DNA of 64,000 bases from the NCBI GenBank assembly GCA_946699065.1, contig CAMPDV010000516.1, positions 124,001-188,000 on the forward strand. The letters run 5' to 3'. Positions 46,780-59,647 of this stretch are shown here, in pieces; the stretch's first letter is position 1; each line of letters starts with the position of its first letter. The position numbers and the translations under genes are program-made. A model generated the notes under the pieces. That model was given only the letters and a program-made list of their open reading frames with translations, ran no database searches and was not told the origin of the DNA. This stretch comes from Loxodes magnus. Taxonomy: Eukaryota; Ciliophora; Karyorelictea; Loxodida; Loxodidae.

Positions 46780-47720
46780 AAACTTGAATTTAACTTTTTA
46801 TAATTTGATTATCTAAACGAGTTTATTCTTTATTTTCAGCAAATTATAAGGTTATTTTAATGTTTGTAATATTTTTTAATTAATATGAAATAAATTTCTT
46901 AAAATAGCTACTATATAGATTTTTTATTAATAATTACTATAATTATATATTCCTTCATTCTTAATTCACTTTTTTAAAAGCTATATGCTCTATTATATCT
47001 CAATTATTAATATTTCTATATTAAGGATATTATTTTTTATTTTAATTCTAGATATATGCCTAGATGCTATTTTTAAAGCATAAATATTATAAAGAATTTT
47101 TCTAAAGCTGGTAATTATTTTCCATGGTTGTTTGTTTAATAAAATATAAAGATTTTAGAAATAAAAAAATGTAAATTTGTTCTAACTATTCTCTTCAGAT
47201 ATAATCATCACTTTTTCTAAAATTTCATAATTAAATCAATTACTTTGACTTAAATATATATCCTTTGAATTTAAAGCAAAGAGTTTGCTAGAATAAAGGC
47301 TAAAATACTTTATACTATATAGAATGATAATTGCATAGTAAAATAATTTATATCAACTAAATTGTAAAGTCAGTTTAAATTGTCAAGTGAGTTTATCTAT
47401 TTTTTCTTATTTATGAATCACTTTAGACTAGCTAAAACTTAATAATTTTGGCTTGAAGTTTACCTCTTCAGGTCGAAATGTTCTCTACGAAACGTATTCT
47501 ATTTATTTAAAAAGATATAGCTTAGCAAGCCAATCATATTATAATACTATGAAAAACTTAAAAGTTTTCAATTTTAAAATTTTCGAAACAAAAGTTTATA
47601 TTTTTCTTAGATGTTGATAACCTGGTAAGATAAGAGCAAACTAACTTAAAAATGGAAGATAAAAAATAAGAAATTTTATTCAAATTTTAAGAATTTAAGC
47701 AAGTTCATAGCTTAATATTA
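46780..47720. other. AT-rich spacer
   Basis: AT-rich stretch between the receptor gene and tRNA-Val. The last ~70 bp align with the flank of the inverted tRNA-Val copy at 62.87-62.94 kb. No gene seen. Confidence 0.4.
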
Positions 47721-47723
47721 TAT

Positions 47724-47796
47724 GCAGACATGGTCTAGTGGCTATGACGACTGCTTCACACGCAGTAGGTCGCGAGTTCGATCCCCGCTGTCTGTA
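47724..47796 (+). tRNA. tRNA-Val(CAC)
   Basis: A 73-nt cloverleaf: acceptor GCAGACA/TGTCTGT (first pair G-U), anticodon loop TTCACAC with anticodon CAC, T-arm GAGTTCGATCC, and a T6 run shortly downstream. The inverted partner at 62798-62870 differs at the wobble base. Confidence 0.95.
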
Positions 47797-50700
47797 TATT
47801 TTTTAGATATTTAATAATAAATAATGTATTTATAAGATTTACTTAAAGTAAATGACTCATAAAGAGAATAATACTTTGTTAATATGTTAAAAAAGCTTAA
47901 TATAACAATTTTAATTTAACTATAAAAATTAAATAAATAAAATTTTAATTTATAAAGAAAAATTCTATGTGAAATCTAAATTAATTCCAAAAAACAAACA
48001 TAACTAATTTTTAATTTTAAAATTAAATTTTTCAGCAAGATTGAAATTTTTAATTTAATATTCTAAAATATTTATTTATTAGCAAATATTTTTGAGATAA
48101 AAATTCTTAATTTCTAGAATTAATTAAAAAATTAGTTGCTAAAATAGTGTTATTTTACTTATTAAAAAATAAAAAGATTTAGAAACTTTTACTTTTAATA
48201 ATTATAAAAGAGTATTAAATTTTAATTTAATAGTAAGGTAATAAAATTGATTCTTACTAATTAAATTCCTTAAATTATTTTTAATATTAATAACTTTTAT
48301 CTATTTAGCTTATATCTATTTAACTTATAATTAATAAATAAAATGTTTGGTAAAGTATTAAGTTAAAGAGGTTTTATGTGATAAATTTTGTTAAGAAGAA
48401 AACTTATATTTGCAAACATGTTAATTAGAAAAAAAATTATAATATTAGTTGTAAATATTAAGGTAATACCTTAAACATTTTATCAGACTATTTAATATAG
48501 CAAGACATTTAATTAAAGAGAAGATAATATTAAATAAGGATTAAGTTAAAAATAATTAAAAGTTTATGATAAATTAAGGTTTATAATTTAATAATAAATA
48601 TAAAACTAAATTATAAATATAATCTCTTAGATCTACTAAAAATTTATTATTCTATAATTATGTTGATCTTCATGGATCTAAATAAAACTATTTTTATCTC
48701 AATCCATTAAATGTATATGTTTTTTATCCTTTAAAAAATCTAAATATTTTAATTTAGTTCTAAATAGAAAATAACTGAGAAAAACATGAGAAATTAATTT
48801 TTTAGAATTGTTTAAGTTCGTTTTATTCTTGAGATATAATAAGCTATTTTTGTCTAAAATATAAGGAAAAATTATTTTTATATTTCTTAGGGTATTTCCT
48901 CTTGATTGCAGGAAAACACTTTAATCTACTCTAGTCTTTCAAAAATTTTTATACTTTAACCTTTATCCTGCTATTTTTTCTACTCATTTATTTTTAATAT
49001 GTAAACGCTTAAAGAGAAATTTAAATTTGCTTTTTTAACTAAAATAGGTTATATTAAATGTAAAGAAAATCTATAAAAATAAAATTATTTTTGTTCTAAC
49101 AAAGCTTCATAAACAAAGTTACAATGATTATAAAATCTATAATCATATAAAATTAATATAATACTCTAGTATAAATCACACCTTAAATTTATTTTACTTA
49201 TCTCAATGAAGTTTATTACATTTAAATTATAAGGAAATCAGAAAATCAAATAAATTTAATGCAATTTACTCTCTTTCTCAACTTAAAATAATTTTTCTAT
49301 AAACTCTTTTTATTCTTTTAAATCTGCTTAAAATATAATGCTGATAGAGATTTTAAGTGAATGAATCCTTAAAAAAGAAATCTTTATCTTAGAAGTACTT
49401 TCTTTCTTCATATCACATTTAAAAAATATAAAAAATTAAGCATATACATCAGTCATGCAAATATTTATTATTTTTAAGTATAAGTATAGTTTAAGATACT
49501 CTGCACACATTTGAAATGTATAGAAAAAGAAGAATACTTCACTATTTTCTGGAGATTTAAAAATTTGGAGTATCAAAGCTTTCAGATCCCATTTAGAAAT
49601 AATTAAATCTCATAATGGCTATTATTAGAATAATGATTATAAACTACATTTCTTTCTTTATTGATAATAGCAATAAAATTATAAAACATTATGCAAGATA
49701 TATCTTCGGATTGATTTCATTATTCTTAAATTTATCTTATATTATACCTATTTATACAATGGAAAGTTCAAGCTAAATAAAATCTAGATATTTAAGGAAA
49801 ATATTCCTTTTATGCTTTTGTAATAAAATGTTCTTTCTATTTCTATCATTTGTATTAATGCTTCCCAGGTAAAAAAATCTAAGATTCATAAAGTTTTGAT
49901 TATCTAAAAGGCTAATTCCTACAACCATTTTTATTTTTATGCTTTCCATTCATTAATCAATTTTTGCATGCTCATTTATATCTTTAAGTTATTTTTTTAA
50001 TTAAAATTAAGTTTTATCTTATCTCTCCTTTTCTTTCTTTCAACTCCTATTCTAATCATTAATTAGCGTAAAACAAATTAATAAGAAAAAGTATAAAAAA
50101 TCAATTTACAAAAAGGATTTTTATTATATATCAAAGAATTTAATAAATTTGTTTGCATATTAAGCAAAGATACATTATGGGGTAACGACTAAGGAGTGTT
50201 TTACTCGAGTTATTCCCTAAATTAAAAAAATATCCCATTTTATTTTATTTTATTAAATTCACTCTTTCACGAATGCAAAATAAAATAAAAAGCTTCTTAA
50301 TTAAGTTATTAATGAAATCCTTAATGCTTTTTTATATTATTTATACCCTTATTTTATATATTAAAAATTTAATTTCCTTTAAAAAATTTAAAAGAAATAT
50401 AGATTTAAGATTAATCCTTAAATTAAAATAATTGTAAATAGAGAATAGATAAATTAAATCTAAGTAAAATAATAATAATAATCATCTTAAATGAAAGGAA
50501 ATATAACATTTATTTAGTAGAGGTATATTATCAATATTTTCAGTTATAAAATAGACATTTATTTACTAAAATACTTTTAGGACACTTCTTTAGAATTATA
50601 AATTAAATTTATATTAATTGTTTATATTAAGCTTAAGCATTTTCCTCTCTCTTTTATTTGTGATTATTATTTTTTTATATTGTCTGATAATTAGAACTCT

Positions 50701-50958
50701 AAAAAAATTTAAGTCACTTGCTTAATCTTTAAAAGTTATATCTTTTTTAAATAAATGACATTCCTTAGAAAGAAAAATTGTATCATAAAATATAAAAAGT
50801 TCAGTTTTTTACCCTTATAATTTGCTATATAATATTTTTTATTTTTTTATACTTAAAATTTGATTATTTGCTAACATTTTATTTAACCGAAATCAGATAG
50901 TTAGCTCTATTTTTTATTAATTTGCTATTTAAATTGAAGCGATTTAGGTATTATTAAA

Positions 50959-51031
50959 GGGGATCTAGCTCAAATGGTAGAGCGCTCGCTTAGCATGCGA
51001 GAGGCATTGGGATCGATACCCAAGTTCTCCA
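50959..51031 (+). tRNA. tRNA-Ala(AGC)
   Basis: A 73-nt cloverleaf with anticodon loop TTAGCAT (anticodon AGC), D-arm TAGCTCAAATGGTAGAGC, T-arm GGGATCGATACCC and T5 downstream. Acceptor GGGGATC/GTTCTCC has one U-U mismatch at position 6, also present in the identical copy at 59575-59647. Confidence 0.95.
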
Positions 51032-51039
51032 TTTTTATT

Positions 51040-52320
51040 GCTTCAAATTTTTTACAAAAATAATAAATCAAGGCAAGATATTCTATAATAATTAGCTAAC
51101 AAATAAATTAAATGTTTATAAATAAGATATTTTTTAGATAAAAATAATCAGAAATATATTAAAATTTTTTTTTCGTTTATTTAAACGGATAAATAGATAA
51201 AAGATTTATAAAAAACTTTTGAAATTTAATTTAAATATTTTTATATAGAAAGTTCGTAAAATTTAATATTAAATAGGAAATAAGAAATATTCTTTAATTT
51301 TTTTTCTTTAATTAAAAAATTTATTTAGCTGAATTAAAGTTAAATTAATAAACTATTGCTTTAAAATCTTTAAAATAATTATTTTTATGAAATTTACTTG
51401 TAATTTTTTTAGTGTGATTGAGGGAAATTTTTCATAAATGATTTTTATTGAATTTCTTTTGAATTTATTTTAAATTATATATTATAATTAAAAAAATATA
51501 TTATAATTAAAAAAATATATTATACTTATTTCAACTTATAAAAGCATTTTAATTATCTTTAAATCAAATATTTATCTATTTTAAGAGAACTTCTTTTTAT
51601 TTTAAAGTTATAAAATATATATAAATTAATAATATTTAAAATTAAACATTAAACAATTCGAATATTTGTAGTAAATAAAAAAGTTATAAATTTTAATTAA
51701 ATTTTTAATATCTTAATTTAAAATAAAAAATAGAAGTATACTATTATTTAAATTAATATTATATTTTTTATTTTAAGAAATTTAGAATTTTATTTTAATT
51801 TTTCTTTGATAATTTAATTAGATTTAATTTTATAAAATAATTTTAAATCTTAAATTTTACTAAAAATTTTACATATTTTAGATTAAAAATCTTAAAATAT
51901 TTTAAATATTATGAATAAATATATATAAAATTAATTGCCTAAACTTATCTTAAGAAAAATAACAAAACTATTTGAAAATCAAAAAAATTTAAATATAGTT
52001 TATTTTAATAGTTAATTTAAAAAAATTTAAAATATTATGCAAAAAAATATGTTCAAATGTTTTTCAAAGAAATAAAAAGAAGCTATAAGCATAGTCTTAA
52101 AAGCATATCTAAAAATAAATTTATGAAGTTTGAAAAATATAAACTCTCTAACTTAATAAACAGAATTAAAAAATAAATTATTTGAATAAATTGATTGAGA
52201 TAATTTTTGAATGACTATTTAAAAAATACAACAAATATTTTTGTTTAAAGTATAAAGTTTACTAGATGTAAATAGCAATATAATAGAGTTATTAATATAA
52301 ATTGTATATGTTAATAATAA
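51040..52320. other. AT-rich spacer
   Basis: Extremely AT-rich, with a short tandem repeat at 51476-51528. No gene seen. Confidence 0.45.
51476..51528. repeat. Short 19-bp tandem repeat
   Basis: The unit ATATATTATAATTAAAAAA occurs almost three times in a row. It is simple AT-rich sequence in spacer DNA and has no evident function. Confidence 0.8.
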
Positions 52321-52321
52321 G

Positions 52322-52394
52322 GCGGTTTTAGCGCAGTCGGTAGCGCGTCAGTCTCATAATCTGAAGGTCGTGAGTTCGATCCTCACAAACCGCA
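52322..52394 (+). tRNA. tRNA-Met(CAT), elongator type
   Basis: A 73-nt cloverleaf with perfect acceptor GCGGTTT/AAACCGC and anticodon CAT. The body TAGCGCAGTCGGTAGCGCG is that of eukaryotic elongator tRNA-Met. Single copy; unlike the neighbouring tRNAs it has no mirror partner. Confidence 0.95.
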
Positions 52395-53720
52395 TTATAA
52401 TTTTTTTATTTCTTTTAGAAATAATAAGATAAATTTTTTTAATTGAAAGATGAAAATATAAAATAATTTTTTTATAAGATATTTAAAAAATTATTAATAT
52501 AAAATCTATATTTTGCTTAAATCTAAAAAGATTTCGTGAATTGCATTTCTAAATTTCACCATCATATCTTGTTGGCTTTTTTTTATTTTTTATATTAATA
52601 ATTTCATAAAATTGCTGTAAGATTTATAATTTTTTGTGTTTTTTCAATTTTCTTCAATTCATTTTTTTTTATAAATTTGCATGAAAAAATTTTGTTTTCT
52701 TTTTACTAGAACTTTTATATTAATTTTAATTATTTTTAAAGTTTATAAAATTTTAAAATATTTTTTTTAAAGAATTTTTCCATTTATTTTTTATTTATTT
52801 TCTTGATAATATTTTATTTTTAATTTTATGCTATTTTAATGAAAAATTTAATTAATTTATTTCTTTATTATTTTTAAACATTTTAAATTAATTTATCTTT
52901 AATAATAATATATTGCTTCTGATTTTAATTTTTTTATAATTAATATTTTTATTTATTAATATCAATCTTTAATGCTATTTAAGATTAAAAACTTTTTATT
53001 ATTTTGTTAGATTTCATAATATTACTAATATAAGCTTAAATTTATATCATATTATTTAAAATTGTTTATCTTTTATTTTATGATGCTTTGTCTTTTAAGA
53101 TGTATAAAATTAGAAATTTTTATTTTAAATATATTTAATTTTTTAAAAGCAAATCTTCATTGCCTGACAGAATTTTAGGGTATATAAATCAATAAACTAA
53201 GTTTGCGCTTACAAGCCTCATATAATTACAATATTATTTTTTAATTTTTATTTAATAAGCCAAATTTAATAATTTTTAGCTTGAGATAATTAGTCAAATA
53301 GTCAAGCATGGAACATATCTAAAGACTTAAGTTTATCCACTATAGTAATTCAAACAAACTGCTATGTAGATACTTTTATTTTTGGTTATAAATTTCTATA
53401 AAATTACTTTCTTCATTAATAATATCTTTATAAACAATTATTTATTTACTTTAGCCCTTTTGATTAATTATCTCATAGGAATTTGATGAACATAAACATG
53501 AAATTTTAAATTTAAAGATTAGAGATTAAATAAATACTTAGATATTTAAAATTTGTAAAATAATCTATAATAACTTAACTATCTTAATTATTAAATTTAA
53601 GTAGTTATTTTTAAGAATTTTATTAAAAAATTAAAATTTAATTATAATCCTATTTAATAATAAAATATCTATATTTAAATAAATCTATTTTTATTTTTAA
53701 TTGTTATAAATCTTTTTATT
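52395..53720. other. AT-rich spacer
   Basis: Extremely AT-rich DNA with long T and A runs between tRNA-Met and the 3' end of the kinase gene. No gene seen. Confidence 0.45.
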
Positions 53721-53722
53721 TA

Positions 53723-54988
53723 TCAATTCAAAAAAGCTGGAGTATTTGATAATAAGCTTTAGCCTCCAGAATTTTACTCTCCAGGCATCTAAATATTCGA
53801 TGATTGATTATTTGATAATTAAAGTTAACTGCAATTATAATTAAATTATTGCTCTTCTTAACCTTTAATTTCAATTTATTATTAGATTCCCTCTTATAAC
53901 TTATCAATAATTTCCTCAATACTTATTCTCCAATTTGGTTATTATAACCAACATCTAGAAATAATATCAGAAAATTATTATGGACAATCCTAAGGAATTT
54001 ATTCTCTTTCTCCTTATAAAATTTATTTTATTATTTAATTATCTGATTTTTAATCCCAAGGAACTTTTCTAGAAGCTATCTCTCAGAATATCGTTCCTAG
54101 TGAGAATATATCTGACTATTTGCTATATCTTGGCTTTTTCTCAAATATCTCAGGAGCCATTCAATTTAATGTTCCTACTTATCTTTTATCACTTAAAGAT
54201 TTAGATTCTCTCTTAACACGTGATAGACCAAAGTCGCAAATCATAGCTCTGTTTCATTTGTTCATAATAATATTTTAGCTCTTTAGATCTCTATGCAGGA
54301 TATTTTTACTATGAATATATTAAATACCTAAAGCAATATCATAAGAAATTTAATATCTTGCTTCTCAAGTAATCTATTCGTTACTTTGTAAAAAGTCATA
54401 TAGAGAACATTATCCCAGCTTAATTATCAATGAGAAAGGAGTAAGGCAAATTCCATAAAGCTTTACTACATTTTTATGATTTAATTCATACATTATTTGC
54501 ATTTCTTATAGAAATTCTTCTTTTGCTTCTAAACTTAAATTTTATCCTGTTAATTATTTTATTGCTACCTCTTTTTGATTCCATTCTCCTTTGAATACAG
54601 TTCCAAATGCTCCAGATCCTAATTTCTCTTTTTAAGTAAAACTTTGACGATCTAATATTTTAACGTTTTTAGGATTAGATTTTATTTGATATGAGCTGCT
54701 TTATTAATTTTAAGCAATTGGTTAAGGGAAAGACATGAACTATTAATGGCTTATTTAATTTTATCTCTACTCATAATTTTATTTACAATTTGCACAGCAA
54801 TAAAAACGTCATTTGTCTTTAATGTCTCCACAGTTTCCTTCCTAATTTTCTGGCTAAGATTCGTAATATTCTCTACATTTATAAAACCCTTTTGTGGGCA
54901 TACCACATATTTCTATATTTGATTTGAATTACTGTACTTCTTTTTCTAAAGGAGCTAAGGACTTAAAGAACTTTATTAGTTGACTCAT
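53723..54988 (-). CDS. TKL-type protein kinase with N-terminal Cys-rich domain
   Basis: One intronless frame, 421 residues, from ATG 54988 (MSQLIKFFKSLAPLEKEVQ) to TGA 53723-53725. Residues ~33-80 have a Cys-rich, probably zinc-binding cluster (CGMPTKGFYKC, then CG and FYCCANC). After a Gln/Ser-rich linker comes a full kinase domain: GSGAFGTVFKG, VAIKQL, catalytic HRDLKSQN, DFGLSR, GTLNWMAPE, and DIFSLGTIFWEIAS. The HRDLKSxN loop and W-x-APE are typical of TKL/Raf-like kinases. All catalytic residues (Gly loop, Lys, HRD Asp, DFG Asp) are present, so it should phosphorylate Ser/Thr. Five TGA codons are Trp, including those in NWMAPE and FWEIAS; none occurs in the ~130 codons before the stop. 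The C-terminus is Gln/Asn/Ser-rich. Confidence 0.95.
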
Positions 54989-54989
54989 T

Positions 54990-56855
54990 ATAAATATTTG
55001 ATTATTAACTAAATATAAATGATTTTATTTTATAATTTAAGGCTTTTCATTATAAATGATTATAGTTAGTATATTTTATATTGTAATATAAGTAACTTTC
55101 ACTTATATAATAAAAGTTTTCTCATAGCTTTTGATTTAATTAATGATTTTATAATTTTAATTGCCTCTTGTGTATTATTAAGGTTTAATTATTTTACATT
55201 ATAATAGATAAAATAGTAATTATTAAGTAAATTTTATCTTTATTTATTTAAATATTAATCAAATATATTAGTAATGCTGATACCTAGTTTAAATTTTTCT
55301 CATTTTAAGAAGCATTTAATGGCCATTAGCTATTCTAAAATTAATTTTCGTATTTGCTAGATAATAATTTTTTAAAGCACTCTTTAGAAATAAAAAGAAT
55401 TAGATTTGATTTTAGAATATATTAATTTCTATATAATAGTTATATGAGTAATTTAAACTTAATATTTTATAATTTATATTATAATTAAGTGTATTTAATA
55501 ATTAAAACTATATTTATCAATTAATTATTCTAATAATTCTAAAATAATTCTATATTTGTATTAAGCTAGTATAGATCATCTATATTCTTATTTAATTATA
55601 ATTTAATCAAAATTAAGTTAAAATTAACTTCTTTAGAACTTTATATTTATATTATAAATTATTTTAGGAAAGTTATATTTAAAAATAATCCAAAAATTAA
55701 TTAATATCTTTCTTATTGAAAAGCTTAGATTATTTAATTTGGAGGTTGTTACTATTTAACAATTTTAAAACTAAATTATCTGTAGTTTAGTATATAAAAT
55801 ATGAGTGTTATCACTTTTATTTGGATATCTTTTAGTAACTATTTTTATATTTTAAACTTTATATTATGTAATAAACTCTTTTCACAAGAAAAATAATACT
55901 CATAAGATATGTATAACTTTTATTTTGCCTTTTTTAAGATTTAGAAAATAAAATGTGTTCATAAAGCTCTATTTGATTAAGCATACATTATAGATAAATT
56001 ATAAAGAACATTGAGTAAAATTAGAAAATAAAAAATAAACTTAGAAATAAAATAAATCTAGCTAAATATAAAATAATCTATATAAATAAAATAAGTTATA
56101 CTAATTATAATTAACAACCATTTTACTCCAATTAATTTGTAGGAAATAGATAAATAAATTCTATAAATTAACACTTTTAATTAATAAAATTAACTTAATA
56201 TAACACTAAATAAATGAATATTATACTTCAGCTAAGCTTCTTATTAATTTTAATAAAATATAAATAATTAGTAAATAATAATATATTGCTAAAATAATTA
56301 GTTACATTTAATATTTATTCTCATTATTTAAATGTTTATACTTACAACAAGTATATACTCTTTATAATTAATTATACTTAATTATTATTAATTAAAAAAT
56401 ATATTTTTATTTTAAAGCATTTACTATAAATAAATTATTAGATATTTTTCTATCTTTATAAATATTCATAAATTATGATATTAATTATTTCTTAGATAAA
56501 TAATAAAGTAGATCACTATTATTTTAATTTATTAAATAAAATTCATTCATTATAAGTAAAAATACTAACTTTTCTATCAACCTTGAAAACTTATTCAAAT
56601 TATAACTTTTAAATAAAAACTATATTTAAGATAGAAATTTATAAATATCTAAGTTACTTTTTATTTAAAATAGCTTTAATTAAAATTCTTAAATATCTTA
56701 CATTTTTAATTGCTAGTTTAGTATTTATTTTAATGATAAGATTTAGTTAATTATCACTATAGATAGAAACTATTTCACACAGTATTATCATTTTATTTAT
56801 TTTATATTCAACTATTATTTAAAAGTTTATAAACACTCAATAATAGTAATTTTAA
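54990..56855. other. AT-rich spacer
   Basis: Upstream region of the kinase gene, very AT-rich. The symmetry centre of the inverted duplication (~55.3 kb) falls here. No gene seen. Confidence 0.45.
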
Positions 56856-56939
56856 GGCTGTTTGTCCGAGTCGGTTAAGGAGACAGACTTAAGATCTGTT
56901 GCACACTAATGCGCGTGGGTTCCAATTCCACAGCTGCCA
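56856..56939 (+). tRNA. tRNA-Leu(TAA)
   Basis: An 84-nt class II tRNA with a long variable arm (GCACACTAATGCGCGTG), anticodon loop CTTAAGA (anticodon TAA, reading UUA) and T-arm GGTTCCAATTCC. The acceptor GGCTGTT/AGCTGCC has a T-T mismatch at position 4 and a G-U at position 6. It is a normal Leu tRNA, not a UAA suppressor. Confidence 0.9.
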
Positions 56940-57666
56940 TTTTATATAATTAATATTTTTTTAATAAAAATTAGATAAAAATACAAATAATTAAGGTTCA
57001 ACATATAGAGATAGTATTTGAGTTTACAATAGCTTTAAAAATAAATATAACTTGCTATTTTCATTTTGAAATAAAAAAATTGATACTTAAGGATTTAAAT
57101 ATCTTTAATAGAAAATACCATATATTAGTTTTTATTATATATCTATTTTAAAGGTTTATCATAAAGCTAAAGTACATTTTTTTCATAACAAAATCAATAT
57201 TTAGCCTACCTCATGCAAAATTAATGTACTTAAATAAAATTACTAACGATATTAATGATTTTCAGTATAAAATTCTTATAAAATTTAATTTAAAAAGGGA
57301 AATGATTCAAAAATAATTCCTTTTACACTTTTAACAATAAAAATAGATTTAAAGATATGATTTTTGAATTTGTTAGAAATGAATTTATTATAATAATTTA
57401 ACTATCTAATAATTAAATTAATTTGGATTTATAAAAATGTAACAATTAGATTAAAGGTAAAGATATTTTAATTAATATAAATAAATTAAAATTTAGATAA
57501 GAAAATTAATATTTTATCATTCTTTAAATACTAAAATAAAGAATGATAGCATTTATCTAAGAGATTAATAGAAAACTAAATTCATTATTTATTTTATTAA
57601 AATATAATGGAAATCATTTACAACATTATATAATCATAAATCTTACAAATTTTATAAATCAATAAA
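56940..57666. other. AT-rich spacer
   Basis: AT-rich upstream region of the small gene at 57667. No gene seen. Confidence 0.45.
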
Positions 57667-58035
57667 ATGAAGGAAACTCAAAGTTTAGCTCTTACTTAGT
57701 ATAGGAAGTCGTAATCGAAATGTAGTTAAGCTACTTATGGAACAAGTAATGACAATTTGTCAAGTTAGGAAGATTAAGAAGCACCTGAATTTTACTTTAC
57801 CTTATTAGAGGTAATAAAAAATTTAAGTCTAGATGAGAGAAAATAAATAATTAACATAAATTTACTAGACAGTTTAGATAAAATAAGTCAAATTTAGTAA
57901 ATGCTTCCTGATAAATAAGATTTAATAAAAATCTATCAAGACAAAATGTTAAAATAAATAAAAAAAATAGTAAATAATAAAAAAAGAGTAGACTCTAAAA
58001 TACTTGAAATGAAGAAGGAAAATGAAGAGAACTGA
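57667..58035 (+). CDS. Small conserved-in-pair protein, copy A
   Basis: ATG 57667 (MKETQSLALTQYRKSQSK) to TGA 58033-58035 gives 122 residues with no Trp. It is Lys/Gln/Asp/Glu-rich. The C-terminal half (LLDSLDKISQIQQMLPDKQD, then Lys-rich helix) looks like a short coiled coil. The paralogue at 58447-58818 on the other strand matches over most of the length, with conserved YGTSNDxLSSQE, ERKQII and ISQIQQM motifs, which proves the frame and the stop. The two genes are tail to tail. No known family was recognised. Confidence 0.85.
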
Positions 58036-58446
58036 TAATCGATAAATTATGTTAAATAATAAAACTTTAAAATATAAAATAGATAAATATTTTAATATTT
58101 TTAAAAACTCTTATCATTTTTTAACTAATAATTTATATATTAATAGATATACATTTTTTCCTTTTATATCTTCATATCATAATCTACTTACCCAACTTTA
58201 TGCTTAATTAACTGAATATTAATTGAAAAATATCTAATATAATTTTTAAGAAAATGACTAAAACTTAAAAGTAAAAAATAAATTTTAAAAGTTATTGATC
58301 TGTAAGATGAGTATATATTATAATTGCTATTGCTTATTTAATATATTAAGCATTTAGTTTAAAATGATATAGTTGATGAGGAATATTCAAATGGTATCTA
58401 TTTTATATTTTAAAATTTATTTATATTTAAATATAAATGTCAATAA
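58036..58446. other. Spacer between tail-to-tail paralogues
   Basis: AT-rich, no gene. Both small genes end into it, so it holds their 3' UTRs. Confidence 0.5.
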
Positions 58447-58818
58447 TCAACTCTCTTCATTTTCCTTTCTAACTTAAAATATTTTAGAGTTTTTTCTTCT
58501 TTACAATTTTTTTAGTTATTTAAGCATTCTGTCTTGATAGACTTTAGATAAGTTTTATTTATCAGGAAACATTTACTAAATTTGACTAATCTCCTCTTTA
58601 CTATCTAGATAATTGTTCCTAATTATTTATTTTCTCTCATTTTTACTCAAGTTTTTTATTATCTCTAATTAGGTAAAATAAAATAAAGATTCTTCTTAAT
58701 CTTTCTAACTTTCTTCCTAACTTAGCAAACTATCATTACTTGTTCCATATATAGCATAACAACATTTCGAATTTGAATCTTTAATTTAACTAAGTGCTTA
58801 GATTTTATTCCCAGTCAT
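58447..58818 (-). CDS. Small conserved-in-pair protein, copy B
   Basis: ATG 58818 (MTGNKIQALSQIKDSNSK) to TGA 58447-58449, 123 residues, paralogous to the gene at 57667-58035 and inverted to it. It shares YGTSNDSLLSQEE, IIKNLSxxERKQII, EISQIQQMFPDKQ and VYQDRMLKQLKK. Differences are spread over the length and no frame change is needed, suggesting both copies are kept as genes. Gln is almost always TAA or TAG in both. Function unknown. Confidence 0.85.
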
Positions 58819-58819
58819 T

Positions 58820-59574
58820 TATTTAATTTATAATATCCTTTATATTTATAATTAAATTATGCTATAAGTAAATTCTATTATATTTTGTAAAAATAAATAA
58901 TTAAACTTATGCAACTACTAAATTTAAAGCAACAATATCACTTTTTTATTTCTAATATTTTAGGAATGATAAAAATGAATTTCCTTGTCTAAGTTGTGCA
59001 AATTAGTTATATTCATTTATTTATCTTTAATTTTAATATAGAAATATTTATTTATAGACGAATCTGAATAAGTTTAATTATGTGATGATAAAATAATTAT
59101 TTAAATATATTTCCGACTAATTAAATAATAATAACTTTAAATTTTTATTTATTTTTATATAGTTTTTAAGGTTTTCTTTTAAAAGAATTTGACATTCGAA
59201 GTCTAAAAATTAAAGATTATAAAAAATTAATAATGGAAGTTATGATTAACGTTAATAAGCTTTTAGTAAATAGAAAAATAAATCTAGGTAAAGATAAAAA
59301 TATTTGTTGAGATAAAAAGTCTATTTTAGCATTTTTTTAACTTAAAACTAAGATATAACTAAATTAAAGGAAAATATCCTGGTCTGATTTTTCATTAAAA
59401 TTAAAATTTTACAATTAGCTGTATAAAAGTCTTTAAAAATTAATTTCATAAGATTTTTTATAAATCTTTTATCTATTTATTAGTTTAAATAAGTGAAAAA
59501 AGCAATAAAGTTTAATATATTTTTATTTAGTTTTTATCTCAAAAAATTTCTTTTATTAAAACCATTAATAAAAA
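58820..59574. other. AT-rich spacer
   Basis: AT-rich DNA between copy B and the inverted tRNA-Ala. No gene seen. Confidence 0.45.
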
Positions 59575-59647
59575 TGGAGAACTTGGGTATCGATCCCAAT
59601 GCCTCTCGCATGCTAAGCGAGCGCTCTACCATTTGAGCTAGATCCCC
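59575..59647 (-). tRNA. tRNA-Ala(AGC), inverted copy
   Basis: Reverse complement is identical to the tRNA-Ala at 50959-51031, including the acceptor mismatch. The ~45 bp upstream (TAGGTATTATTAAAGGGG and the preceding AAATTGAAGC patch) are nearly identical too, and similarity continues more weakly for another ~60 bp. Confidence 0.95.

Larger units (their letters stand above)
47650..51040 (+). repeat. Left arm of a diverged inverted duplication
   Basis: Contains tRNA-Val and tRNA-Ala in the same order and spacing as the reverse complement of 59.57-62.94 kb. Between the tRNAs, blocks still align, for example GAAAATAACTGAGAAAAACA near 48.77 kb and CTACTCTAGTCT near 48.94 kb with their mirror copies near 61.7-61.9 kb, and about 100 bp upstream of tRNA-Ala. 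Apart from the tRNAs the arm is AT-rich without recognisable genes. Confidence 0.65.

Noticed and set aside
47800-50950. Protein genes in the AT-rich arms
   Set aside because: Extreme AT content with no motif, start context or conserved frame between the two arms.
56856-56939. Suppressor tRNA reading UAA
   Set aside because: The anticodon is TAA, which reads UUA leucine; a UAA reader would need TTA.
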